A stretch of DNA of 64,000 bases from Bin87 sp965217175 (GTDB taxonomy: Bacteria; Chloroflexota; Dehalococcoidia; Lucifugimonadales; UBA3495), in the NCBI GenBank assembly GCA_965217175.1, contig OZ244251.1, forward strand, positions 2,790,001 through 2,854,000. Reading direction: 5' to 3'. Below are positions 18,043 through 27,270 of this stretch, in pieces. Under the pieces are notes generated by a model. That model was not told where the DNA came from, made no database searches, and saw nothing but the letters and a program-made list of their open reading frames with translations. The position numbers and the translations under genes were made by a program. Position 1 is the stretch's first letter. The number at the start of each line of letters is the position of its first letter.

Positions 18043-19763
18043 CCCGAATCCACCGATGGACACGGATGGACGGCGTGAGGACAGTGGAAGGAGGGTGAGG
18101 GAGTTACAGGCGCGATGATCCGGGCTCGAATTCGGGTAGACGGGAGGTTGGCGGCGGTCTGCAGGCGCTTTTGGGGGCGCCGATGGCGGCCTACAGTGGC
18201 TGTGGTGAGCGAGATGGCGGGCTAAGACACGGCGAGAGGCGCTCGCGGACCGGGATGGCGCGAGTTGGCGGAGAGGTTCAGTTGGCGGGCGGGCGGGTCA
18301 GTGGCCGACAGGCGCCGTCAGGAGGGGAGAGGCAGCGCTCGGAATCTAGCGAGGGCGCGACTGAACTGGGTTTCCCAGGGCCAGCGCTGGGGCAGATGCA
18401 AAGTGAGGCGGCGCGCCGAGCGGGTGAGCCGTCCGGCGAGGGAGAAGAACCGCCGCCGGAGGGTCTTGGTGGTTACGATCTGCTCACCCAGCCCGAGCCG
18501 CGCGGTCCAGCGGGCCAGGTTATGCGCCAGCACCTGCACCGCCAGCCAGGCGCCGTTGGCGGCGAAGCGACCCGAGGGGAGATGGTTGAGCCCCACGCCG
18601 TACTTCAGGTCTCGGATGGCGTTCTCGATCTCGGCGTGGCGCGATGGTCGGCCTCCAGTTCCAGGGTTTCCCCCTCCCGGTCGGTGATGAAGCCGTGATA
18701 GCTGTAGGTGGCGAAGAGGGCCAACTGGGAACCGGGCGTGGGCTTCACCCGCCGGACGATGAGCCGCACCGGCGCGGCGTCGGGCCCACTCTGGAAGGGA
18801 GTGTAGCTGGTTTCGGCCACGTCGGCGGCGCCGTCCATCCAGTAGGGTATCGGCGTCCAGGCATCTTCGGGTATGGCCTCGATGAGACTGCGCAGGCTAG
18901 CACTCTGGCGGATGGTGATGGAAAAGCGGACATTCGTCTCTCGGCAGGCGGACACCACGGCGTGGGTGTAGAAGCCGCTGTCGGCCCGCACCGTGAGTTG
19001 TCCCCTGGCCCCGCCGTAGCGCACCCGCCCCACCGTCTCACGCAGGAAGTGGGCGGCGCCCCGAGCGGTGTTGGCGCGGCCCTCGCGCAGCCGGGCCATC
19101 AGCACGTCGCCGGTGCCGGCGGCAATGGCCAGCAGCGGGTGATAGCCCCGCTGGCCGGTGTAGCTGTGGTGGCGGGCGCCTTCCTTGGCCAGCCCATAGG
19201 TTTCGCAGATGGTGGAGTCCAGGTCAATGGTCAGGGGCGTGTCGCCCGGTCCGGCCCCAGCCGCCCAGGCCCGGGCCAGCAACTCCCGGCTCACCCGGTC
19301 CAGTTGGCGGACATGTCCCCATCGGAAGCTGCGCAGGAAGGTCCCCAGGGTGGATGGCGCCTTGACCGTACCGCCCAGGGTGCGGGCGGTCCCGCCGGTG
19401 CGCAACACGTCGGCGTCGTCAATGCAGTCACCGCCAGCCAGCGCGGAGGCCACCAGGGTCATGATCTTGTCGCCGGTGTTCGCCCGGCCCGGGGCATTGC
19501 CCAGGTCCAGGCACTCCTGTACCAGTTGGGGCAAGCCCAGGTGCCGGGCCAAGGTGGTGGGAAGGATCAGCCCGGCATTGGCTACCAGACGGTGGTCGTC
19601 AAAGGTGATTTGGATGCGGTCGGGATGGTCAAGTGGTAGCATCTATTGAGTGCTCCTTGTTTCGGGTCGGTTTTGTGATTCCAAAACCATTATCCCCGAA
19701 GCACAGGAGCACTTTCTTACCCCTTCAGCACGCCGCGACACTCATCCTTTCGGTGGATTGGGG
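18043..19763. mobile_element. IS1380-family element, copy B
   Basis: 1721 bp with ends CCCGAATCCACCG (18043) and CGGTGGATTGGGG (to 19763). It is flanked by the perfect 5-bp direct repeat CTAAA at 18038-18042 and 19764-19768. Its right-hand two thirds are nearly identical to copy C, while the left third differs much more. Confidence 0.9.
18318..19642 (-). pseudogene. IS1380-family transposase, copy B, frameshifted
   Basis: It starts MLPLDHPDRIQITFDDHRL at 19642 and follows the 441-residue protein of copy C to about residue 333. There one base is missing (GGCGCGATGG near 18643 where copy C has GGCGCCGATGG), so the frame is lost. The remaining 92 codons (from MGLNHLPSGRF) are open in the other frame. 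Catalytic motifs IDLDSTICETYG and VRADSGFY are present. Confidence 0.85.
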
Positions 19764-19974
19764 CTAAATAGGGTAGTCGACCGGCCCTGGCCGGATTTCC
19801 ATTGCCTCTTATAGTACGGTACGATGTCGCAATCGTGGACCTGAACACCAGGCCCTGAAGGCAACGGTTCACCCACATCCGGTAACGTCGCTGCCCATCG
19901 GATCCGACTGACTAACGAGACCGCTTTCAATTGGAGAAATCAGTCGTTCGCGAGCATTCGCGCCGAATGCTGTA

Positions 19975-21339
19975 ATGGAGAGAAAGGATATGACCTCACA
20001 GACCAACCCGGGCACCCTGGATTCCGCAACCTTGGCCGGTTTTCGGGAAGCCTTTGAATCCCAACCGTCCCACCAACTGATGCAGAACGTCGTCACCCAG
20101 CACGACGTCAACGATGTGGCGCTCGACCGCAATATCGTCGCTGCGGCAACCCACACGTTTTCCAATGTCCTGGACGATTGGGGCGTTACAAACCAGGCCC
20201 GCTCCGGCCGCTGCTGGATGTTCGCCGGCCTGAATCTGTTCCGGGCGGAAAGCAAAAACCTGCTCAACGTCAAAGAGTTCGAGTTCAGCCAGAGTTATGT
20301 AATGTTCTGGGACAAGATTGAGCGAGCCAATTACATCCTGGAAGCAGTTATCGAGACCGCCGACCGCCCCATTGACGATCGGGTGGTAGCTTGGCTACTG
20401 CACCAACCCCTTGGAGACGGCGGCCAATGGGATATGTTTGTCAGCCTGATGAAGAAACACGGCGTGGTCCCAAAGGCCGTGATGCCCGAGACGGAAAGCT
20501 CCAGTAACTCGGCGCGCATGAACGCCAGCCTGAACTACCAGGTCCGCCAGGGAGCTCGGAATATCCGCCAGATGTTCACCAAAGAAGGGGGATTGGTTGC
20601 TATGCGCCAGGCCAAGGAGGAGGCTTTGCGTTCCATTTATCAAATCCTCTGCATCCACCTGGGCAACCCGCCGACAGACTTCGACTGGCAATGGAAGGAC
20701 AAGGACGGAGAATTCCATCGGGACGCCCGTATGACTCCCCTGGAGTTCGCCGAAAAATACATCGCCACCCCTATGGAGGAATACGTTTGCCTGGTCCACG
20801 ACCCGCGCCAGTCCAGCCCGCCGGGCCGCACCTATACCGTCCAGTATCTGGGCAACGTGGTGGACGGGGAACGGATCAAATACCTCAACGTAGACATCGA
20901 TTTGATGAAGGACATTGCCATGCGGATGCTCCTGGACGGCAAGCCGGTCTGGATGGGCTGCGACACAGGTAAGCAGATGCACCGCGACAAGGGATTGTGG
21001 GACGCCGATTTGTTCGACTACGCCAATGTCTATAACGCCGAGTTCGCCATGGACAAGGCGGAACGGCTGGAATACCACCAGACAGCCATGACCCACGCCA
21101 TGCTGTTTACTGGCGTGGACGTGGTTGACGGCAAACCGCGGCGCTGGCGGGTGGAAAACAGCTGGGACGACAAGGTGGGAGACAAGGGATTCTTCCTGAT
21201 GAACGATTCCTGGTTCGCCGAGTATATGTTCGAAATCGCAGCCCCCAAAAGCTATCTCCCCGAAGCCCTGCAGCAAGCCCTGGATCTGGAGCCCATAGTG
21301 CTGCCGCCGTGGGACCCGATGGGATCGCTGGCGGATTGA
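19975..21339 (+). CDS. pepC: C1B cysteine aminopeptidase (PepC / bleomycin hydrolase type)
   Basis: 454 residues, the usual length. The catalytic Cys lies in NQARSGRCWMFAGLN, the His in MTHAMLFTGVD and the Asn in RWRVENSWDD. Family members form a cytoplasmic homohexameric barrel that trims peptides from the N-terminus. Two starts are possible: ATG 19975 and ATG 19990; an AAAGGA purine run lies very close to the second. No leader peptide is seen. The gene sits alone between IS1380 copy B and an IS5-family element. Confidence 0.9.
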   Translation: MERKDMTSQTNPGTLDSATLAGFREAFESQPSHQLMQNVVTQHDVNDVALDRNIVAAATHTFSNVLDDWGVTNQARSGRCWMFAGLNLFRAESKNLLNVKEFEFSQSYVMFWDKIERANYILEAVIETADRPIDDRVVAWLLHQPLGDGGQWDMFVSLMKKHGVVPKAVMPETESSSNSARMNASLNYQVRQGARNIRQMFTKEGGLVAMRQAKEEALRSIYQILCIHLGNPPTDFDWQWKDKDGEFHRDARMTPLEFAEKYIATPMEEYVCLVHDPRQSSPPGRTYTVQYLGNVVDGERIKYLNVDIDLMKDIAMRMLLDGKPVWMGCDTGKQMHRDKGLWDADLFDYANVYNAEFAMDKAERLEYHQTAMTHAMLFTGVDVVDGKPRRWRVENSWDDKVGDKGFFLMNDSWFAEYMFEIAAPKSYLPEALQQALDLEPIVLPPWDPMGSLAD

Positions 21340-21369
21340 TAATCGATAGGCGCACCGCCCTGTACCTAA

Positions 21370-22231
21370 GAACCTGTCTACGATCTCTGAAATAGGTTAA
21401 GTTGAGACTATTATCAGGGGAGGGGTAATCATGTCTCATTCCTATCCCAGCGACATCAGCCGGGAGCAATTCGTCCGGATTCTGCCGACGTTGGAGTCGG
21501 CCCGCCGCCGGACCAAGCCCCGCACCGTGGACTTGTATGACGTTTTCTGCGGCGTACTGTACCTCTTGAAAAGCGGGTGCCAATGGCGAATGCTGCCCGT
21601 GGACTTCCCCAATTGGCGCACTTGCTACAAGTATTTCCGGCAATGGAGCGAGCGGCCTGGCCCAGGTCAGGATTCCATTCTGGAGCAAGTCCTAAAAAAA
21701 ATCGGTTGGCGCGGCCCGACAAAGCAATGGACGGAAAGAGCAGACCAGCTTCTGTATCGTGGACTCCCAGAGCGTCAAGAACACGGACACCGCCGATAGC
21801 AAGGGCTATGACGCGGGCAAGAAGGTGTCGGGAATCAAGCGTCACATCGCGGTGGACACGCAAGGATTGCCCCATGCGATACACGTGACTACCGCCGACG
21901 TTACCGACCGGGCTGGGGCTTTGGCGATGTTTGACGAAAACCGGGCCGACCTCAGCCAGGTCCAGAAGGTGCTGGTCGACGGGGGTTACACCGGGAAGCC
22001 CTTTGCCACTGCGGTGCAAGGCTTGTTGGGAGCCTCGGTGGAAGTAGTGAAACGCAGCGAACTGCACACCTTCGTGGTGCTGCCGAAGCGATGGGTGGTG
22101 GAGCGGTCTTTCGCCTGGCTGGAAAAGTGCCGCCGACTCTGGAAGAACTGCGAAAGAAAGCTCAATACCAGCCTGCAAATGGTGGTGCTTGCCTTCATGG
22201 TGCTAATCCTAAAAAGATTGTAAACAGGCTC
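21370..22231. mobile_element. IS5-family element (IS427-like)
   Basis: 862 bp with imperfect terminal inverted repeats (GAACCTGTCTACGATC at the left; complement GAGCCTGTTTACAATC at the right). It is flanked by the 3-bp direct repeat TAA at 21367-21369 and 22232-22234, the duplication length typical of IS427-type members. Confidence 0.85.
21431..22223 (+). CDS. IS5-family transposase in two overlapping frames
   Basis: The first frame (21431-21799) encodes the N-terminus (REQFVRILPTLESARRR, YLLKSGCQWRMLP, NWRTCYKYFRQW). The second frame, entered by a +1 (or -2) shift at a run of eight A residues near 21694-21701, encodes FCIVDSQSVKNTD, GIKRHIAVDTQGLPHAI, KVLVDGGYTG and WVVERSFAWLEKCRRLWK. Together these carry the D-D-E catalytic set. 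Two-frame transposases are common in this group, so the shift may be programmed; it could also be a mutation. Confidence 0.75.
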
Positions 22232-22430
22232 TAAAATAACCGGGGAGTCGGCAGGTGCGTCAACGGGTCGGGGCGATCTTCTGACCCATCGGGCCCCCGG
22301 CCCAGAGGTCAATCCCGTAGCCGGACCGGCAAGATTCGTTCAGACGATGTCCGGCTACGACTGATTCGCACCGACTTTTTCAGGCGTTAGGTAACGAATC
22401 GGTAATCTTCGCCCGGTTCGGGCCATGAGA

Positions 22431-22461
22431 ACCCCCCCCGTTCCAATAGGAAACGGGGGGT
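22431..22461 (-). terminator. hairpin next to the left att copy
   Basis: An inverted repeat of a C-run plus GTTCC against GGAAACGGGGGG (22432-22460) lies 14 bases outside the left att repeat. On the minus strand it would follow a tRNA-Phe 3' end. It may be the terminator that originally served the tRNA before the island inserted. Confidence 0.45.
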
Positions 22462-22474
22462 CTTTATCAGCAAT

Positions 22475-22490
22475 GGTGCCGAGGGGCGGA
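22475..22490. repeat. attL-like copy of the tRNA-Phe 3' end
   Basis: GGTGCCGAGGGGCGGA is identical to 40967-40982, which spans the 3' end of tRNA-Phe. Similarity continues weakly for a few more bases. No rest of a tRNA is present here. Confidence 0.65.
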
Positions 22491-22630
22491 TTCGGAATCA
22501 TGCATGATGTACCACCTAAATAGCCGAGATTTTATACTTGGATCTGAGGTTTGGTACTGCCGGATATCGGGTGGTACCGGGAATTAGTCCGCCATTTGGC
22601 CGCCATCAGTCCGCCAATAGGCCGCCATTT

Positions 22631-23764
22631 TCAGCTCTCCCGGTTTCGTTTCAATTCCTCGGCAAACGCCTGGGCGGCTTCCCGTTGCCACCCCGGCAGA
22701 GAGTGTGCATAGATATCGGACGTGATACTGACATTGGAGTGCCCCAGGCGTTTTGAAATGACGACGATGTTCTGCCCTGTCTGCAACGCCACCGAGGCGT
22801 GGAAATGGCGCAGACTCCGGAAGGTTACTCCGGAGCAACCAGCTTTATTCCGCAATCGCTCAAGGGAGCGAACCAGGGTGTTGGGATGCGACCAGTCGCG
22901 GCTGAATTTCCGCGTAAACAGGATATCGGGTGCTGGCACTCCGAATTGCCGCGCGGTTGCCACCTGCTTTTCCTGGTGCTGGCGCAACACTGCCACCGTA
23001 TCGTCGTCCAGATCAACAATCCTTTCGCCGCTGACCGTCTTGGGCGGCTCCAAACGCACTCCCTGGCTCGTTGATACCAGAGAACCCACGATACGCAGTG
23101 TCTGATTATCCAGGTCGACGTACTCCCATTTTAAACCAAGGGCCTCGCCCCGTCGCAGGCCAGTGTAGGCAATTAGATGCAAGCAGGGCTAGATGTAAGA
23201 TTCGGTCTCTTTGGCGTAGTCGAGCAAACGCTGAACGGTATCAATATCGGGAGTCGGAGCTTCGTTGCGACGCGCGACGGGCGCCTTGGTTAAGCTGACC
23301 GGAATACCCGGGATGAGTTCCATGTTCACCGCGTGCTGCATCGCCGCTCCCAGCACGTGATGCGCCATTTGCACGCTCTTGGCTGACTTCCCTTCCCGCA
23401 GCAATCTGGCGCTGAGGGTTTGCACCTGTAGGGGCGTGATTTTCCCTAATTCATGCTCGCCCAAAAATGGTGCGATATGCAGCCGGATAATCCCGGAATA
23501 GCGTTCAATCGTTTTCTGCCGTCGGTGGGGCACAATCATATCGTTCATCCAGGCCTTAAGCCAGTCACGAAGCGTGTAACGCTCCATTGGAGGAGCAATA
23601 CCCTGGTCGAGGTCAGGAAGGATCTCGCGGAGCCGGCGCTGAGCCTCGGACTTACGCCCTCGAACGGTTTCCATATGACGCAGGCGCTTGCCGCTGGAAT
23701 CGCGGCCCAGGTAGACCTCAAGGCGCCAGGATCCCGGACTGCGTTGCCTGATAGTGCCTTTCAT
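22631..23764 (-). pseudogene. tyrosine recombinase (phage-type integrase), broken by a stop
   Basis: A continuous frame of 378 codons starting MKGTIRQRSPGSWRLEVYLG, with an Arm-type N-terminus, a SAM-like core (YTLRDWLKAWMND) and a catalytic domain. An in-frame TAG at 23191-23189 splits it after KETESYI, just before LIAYTGLRRGEAL. Catalytic Arg (TGLRRGEAL), second Arg, His (RLGHSNVSIT) and Tyr (SDIYAH) are visible. The box usually reading HDLRH is RSLRH here, so the first His is replaced by Arg. Both lesions suggest loss of activity. It reads toward the left att repeat. Confidence 0.8.
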
Positions 23765-23773
23765 GTCGGGTCC

Positions 23774-24250
23774 TCAATGCTCTCGAAACGACCAACGAAC
23801 CCGGCCAAGTATATCAGTCCGTGACCGGTCCACCTCGACGATTTCGCCGTCTCCCGACACTATTTTGAGACGGCGCCGGTTCATGATATAGACGTGCCGG
23901 GCGGCAATGGCCTGGTTGTGGGCCTCAGATCGGACCGCGTAAATCCGGCCGTCGACCATCGGTGCATCTGGATCGACGACCAGAATATCGCCATCAAAGA
24001 TGGCCGAAGAAGCCAAGCTATTGCCGTTAACCCGGAGCGCGAAGGCGCGCGGCGCCTGACGGCGGATATTAGCTGGCGCCTCGATTGTCCCAAGGTCTGA
24101 CTCCCAGGCTTCAATCAAGCCACCAGCTGAGATCGAACCAATGATACGTAGAGCGTCGAGGTCAAGTTCCTGCAGGACTTCCTTATCATCCTGCAGCCAG
24201 GAAACCGTGGTCCCATAGAGCGCCGCCAGGCCAATCAGCGAAATAACGGG
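23774..24250 (-). pseudogene. S24/LexA-like repressor, 5' end replaced by IS21 sequence
   Basis: The C-terminal part is an S24 peptidase-like domain: RVNGNSLASSAIFDGDILVVD (the site usually reading G-x-S-M) and, further on, RIYAVRS. Upstream only the last helices of an XRE-type HTH remain (ISLIGLAALYGTTVSWLQ). The first 27 or so codons of the longer open frame (from 24343) are the complement of istB and not genuine. Such proteins repress prophage or island genes and may self-cleave, but the Met-for-Leu change next to the serine (NSL) is unusual. It lies 9 bases upstream of the integrase gene. Confidence 0.65.
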
Positions 24251-24727
24251 CGCGGCGTCAACGTGCTGGCTTTTGGGCTGCCCGGCACCGGCAAGACCCA
24301 CGCCCTGTGCGCCCTGGGCCACCGCCTGGTGGAAGTTGGCCACTCCGTCCTTTTCGCACCGGCCTACCGCCTGGTGCAGGAACTCCTCGCCGCCAAGCGC
24401 GACCTGGATCTGCCCCGCCGGCTGCGCAAGCTGGACAACTTCGACTTCCTGCTCCTCGACGACCTGGGCTACCTGCCCCAGGGCGCCGAGGAATCCGAGG
24501 TCCTCTTCACCCTCATCGCCGAACGCTACGAGCGCAGATCGTTGGGCATCACGTCAAACCTGGTCTTCTCGGAGTGGGAGCGCATCTTCGCCAACCCCAT
24601 GGCCACCGCCGCGGCGATTGACCGGGTCGTGCACCACTCCGTCATCCTGGAGTTTGACGTCCCCAGCTACCGGACCAATGCTGCCCAGCAACGGGGCCAG
24701 GCCAAGGAGGTGAACCGGCAAAACTGA
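24250..24727 (+). pseudogene. istB: IS21 helper ATPase IstB, lacking its N-terminus
   Basis: Encodes about 158 residues: NVLAFGLPGTGKTH (Walker A), FLLLDDLGYLPQG (Walker B), ERYERRSLGITSNLVFSEW and the late DRVVHHSVILEFDVPSYR. Roughly 90 N-terminal residues are missing at the junction with the repressor gene near 24245. The stop at 24727 is followed by sequence resembling an IS21 end (GACGCCAACCGGCAAATA). The truncated protein keeps the AAA+ core but not the DNA-binding N-terminus. Confidence 0.75.
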
Positions 24728-25167
24728 TTGACGCCAACCGGCAAATATAGTTGACGCGGGACACAGCCCGCTAACCAGACCTTGTCCTTTTTCCAAGCAT
24801 AGGCGCAAAAAAGAGAAGCCCGCTGGTATATACAGATTGATGGATAGGAAGGGCTAAAAACCTACCTGTATCCTTGTTTGTAGAGGAATAGAGCCAGAAT
24901 GAAGTGAGGAAAGGGTAGGGTGAAAATAGGCCGTTTTATGGAGCCCTAACCTGTGAGTAGCTGGAAATCTACAGATGAGTGAATCTCAAGCTGTTGGGAC
25001 CTCTAGGAGTGCCCCAATACATGGGATGTACCAAAAGAGGTCCTAACCGATGTGAAGTGCGCCAGGAGCCGTGACGCCTTTTCTCACCAGCTACTTCAGA
25101 TTGCCACCCTCATAAGCCCTGCGTACAATGCAACTATCTCCTGCGCTCAAGAATCAGAGGCTCCGGC
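24728..25167. other. gene-free stretch
   Basis: About 440 bases of lower GC than the surroundings with no convincing gene. The first 50 bases look like the IS21 terminus. Nothing else is recognised. Confidence 0.3.
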
Positions 25168-25661
25168 ATGGCTAGTGAACGGATACAACGGCGTATTGGC
25201 CTCCTCCTTGATGAAGCGGACGAGGCGGTAGCCCAAGGCGATTGGGCGTTGGTACGCGATTGTTCTCAGAAGGTCCTGGTGGTTGACCCGGAGAACCAAG
25301 AAGCCCTCACTTTCCTGGCTATCGCAGAGAGAGGGCTTGGAACTCAAGATACTTCCTCGCTTGAGCGGGCTCCTGTTCCCTCAGCGCCTACTCCCGCCCC
25401 CGCTCCACCAGACGCCCAGCCCACCTCCTTCGCTAACGGCCGCTATGAGGTCAAGCGTTTCTTGGGTGAGGGAGGTAAGATGGTCACCGGCAGGCCTCCT
25501 TTCCTGGGGGACGACTCAGTGCAATCATCGGGCAACATATCAACACTCCGCCGGTGGCCCCCACCTGGCACAACGGGCAGTGCCCGCGCCCTTTAGAAGC
25601 ATTGATACTCAGGTTGTTGGCCAAGGACCCCTCGGAGCGGCCCCAGCCGCCTCAGCCTTGA
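25168..25661 (+). pseudogene. Ser/Thr protein kinase gene with its catalytic core deleted
   Basis: The N-terminus holds a TPR-like helix pair (LLDEADEAVAQGDW to DPENQEALTFLAIAERGLG), a Pro/Ala linker, and the start of a kinase domain (NGRYEVKRFLGEGGK). Directly after GGK comes the kinase C-lobe sequence MVTGRPPFLGDDS. The catalytic loop, DFG and most of both lobes are missing, about 150 residues by family length. Soon after, the frame shifts; the other frame continues IIGQHINTPPVAPTW and LLAKDPSERPQPPQP to a stop at 25661. The kinase was therefore lost by internal deletion plus a frameshift. Confidence 0.7.
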
Positions 25662-25848
25662 CACCCTCTCGGATAGCATTACAATCGAGCTATAGCCTTG
25701 TTACGGAATCTTGTCTAAAGGGACAAAATTCTCCTCTCGTGCTTCAAACCCTTATGTACCGAGGCCTCGTCATAAATACTCCACCATAGGATCAGGACAC
25801 TGCACACTGTCCGCGGGCGGGAGTTTTTTGTATAGGAGGACGTTTCCT

Positions 25849-27258
25849 GTGGAACATGTCCGAGTGTGCCGCTTCTGTGGACACATTGACTCGGTGGACG
25901 ATGCAGGGAGGTGCAATCACTGCCGGTCTTTCTCTGGCCTTACTTCCGTTACTCGGGCAGAAGCGAAACGGATATCTCGCGGCCGGCGGTTTAGTCTTCT
26001 GCGAAGCCGCCTCTTGCGCCTGGGGCTGGTCCTGGCCCTCATTGCAGGGCTGGGAGTCTGGGTAATGTGGAACTTGTTTGATCTGGCTCCCAACCCACCC
26101 GGTGCCACTACCAATATCAGCGCCAGCGTTGGCCCCCACACTTGGGCCCAAGGGCGACGTGTCCCGCAGAACTCCGGCTTTACTCCCGACCCAGCGCCCA
26201 TTCCGCAAAAAGTGAAATGGACTTATGCTACCTCTCAACCCCTTCTCTCTTCGCCTGCGGTAGTGGGGGACCGGGTATACCTCACCACCGAGGATGGCCG
26301 CGCCGTGGCCCTGGACCGGGAAACAGGTCAGGAGGTGTGGCAGTACGAGGGTGGTTCCCCGTCAAATACAACTCCGGCGGTGGTAGAAGACTTGGTATTT
26401 TTCACCCTTCGTCCTGGCCTGGTCGTGGCCTTGGATCGAGAGAACGGCTCCTTGCGGTGGGAGAAGGACATCGGGAATGCCATATTAGCCTCGCCCATTG
26501 TGGTCAATGGCACCCTGTACATCGGAGCCGCAGACCGTAAATTGTACGCCTTGGATGCCGCCACCGGGCGAGAGCGTTGGGCTTTTGCCACCTCGAATTG
26601 GGTCATCTCCTCGGTAGCTTACGCCGACGATACGGTGATAGTTACATCCCAGGACAATCTTAATTATATTTTAGATGAGCAAACCGGCCGCAAGCGCTTG
26701 GATTACGATACAGGCCGAGGCAGGCGCACCCTTGGAGCACCGGCAATCAAGGGAGACCTGGTCTACTTGGGTTCCTATGGCGGCCGAGTGTGGGCAATAA
26801 ACCGCAGGGCCAAGAACCATCCACTGGACGGGACCATATTGTATTGGAAGACTAGCCTGCACCTATGGGGGGTTCTCCCAAATCCGCCGGTGCAAAGAGG
26901 CAGCGTTTGGGCCACCCAATTGGAAGGTGACGTAACCCAAACCCTTGCTGTTGCCCACGACATGGTCTATGTAACCAACACGGACGGCAAAGTATTTGCC
27001 CTTGACGCAGCTACGGGCACCGAAGAATGGGCTACTGATCTGGGGGTCAAAATTACCGCCGCTCCCACTGTGGCCGGGCGAACGGTGCTGGTTGGAACCC
27101 ATGGCGGCGCAGTCTTTGGCCTGGATGGCAGTACCGGTGCAGTGTTATGGGACTTCAAGACCGGAGGAAAGATCACTGGCAGCCCCATAGTGGCTGGAGA
27201 TACGATGTACGTCGCCTCCCATGACGGCAAACTCTATGCTGTCACCGATATTGAATAA
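25849..27258 (+). CDS. membrane-anchored PQQ-like beta-propeller protein with zinc ribbon
   Basis: 469 residues from a GTG at 25849, chosen because AGGAGG lies 9 bases upstream; the frame is open further 5' but without a site. A short zinc ribbon comes first (CRFCGHIDSVDD then CNHC, residues about 6-25), then a basic stretch and one membrane helix (LGLVLALIAGLGVWVMWNLF). An outside beta-propeller follows, built from repeats of the type DGRAVALDRETGQEVWQYEG, YALDAATGRERWAF and FALDAATGTEEW. Such propellers bind ligands or act as assembly scaffolds; there is no sign of quinoprotein dehydrogenase residues. It follows a wrecked kinase gene and may once have been its sensor or substrate. Confidence 0.75.
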   Translation: MEHVRVCRFCGHIDSVDDAGRCNHCRSFSGLTSVTRAEAKRISRGRRFSLLRSRLLRLGLVLALIAGLGVWVMWNLFDLAPNPPGATTNISASVGPHTWAQGRRVPQNSGFTPDPAPIPQKVKWTYATSQPLLSSPAVVGDRVYLTTEDGRAVALDRETGQEVWQYEGGSPSNTTPAVVEDLVFFTLRPGLVVALDRENGSLRWEKDIGNAILASPIVVNGTLYIGAADRKLYALDAATGRERWAFATSNWVISSVAYADDTVIVTSQDNLNYILDEQTGRKRLDYDTGRGRRTLGAPAIKGDLVYLGSYGGRVWAINRRAKNHPLDGTILYWKTSLHLWGVLPNPPVQRGSVWATQLEGDVTQTLAVAHDMVYVTNTDGKVFALDAATGTEEWATDLGVKITAAPTVAGRTVLVGTHGGAVFGLDGSTGAVLWDFKTGGKITGSPIVAGDTMYVASHDGKLYAVTDIE

Positions 27259-27270
27259 CAGTTCGTCCCC

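Noticed and set aside
22475..22500. Second tRNA-Phe gene or pseudogene
   Set aside because: Only the 3' acceptor and part of the T-arm match; there is no anticodon or D-arm, so an att copy fits better.
24250..24343. Extended N-terminus for the S24-type repressor
   Set aside because: Those codons are the exact complement of the istB Walker A region, so the extension is an artefact of the IS21 junction.
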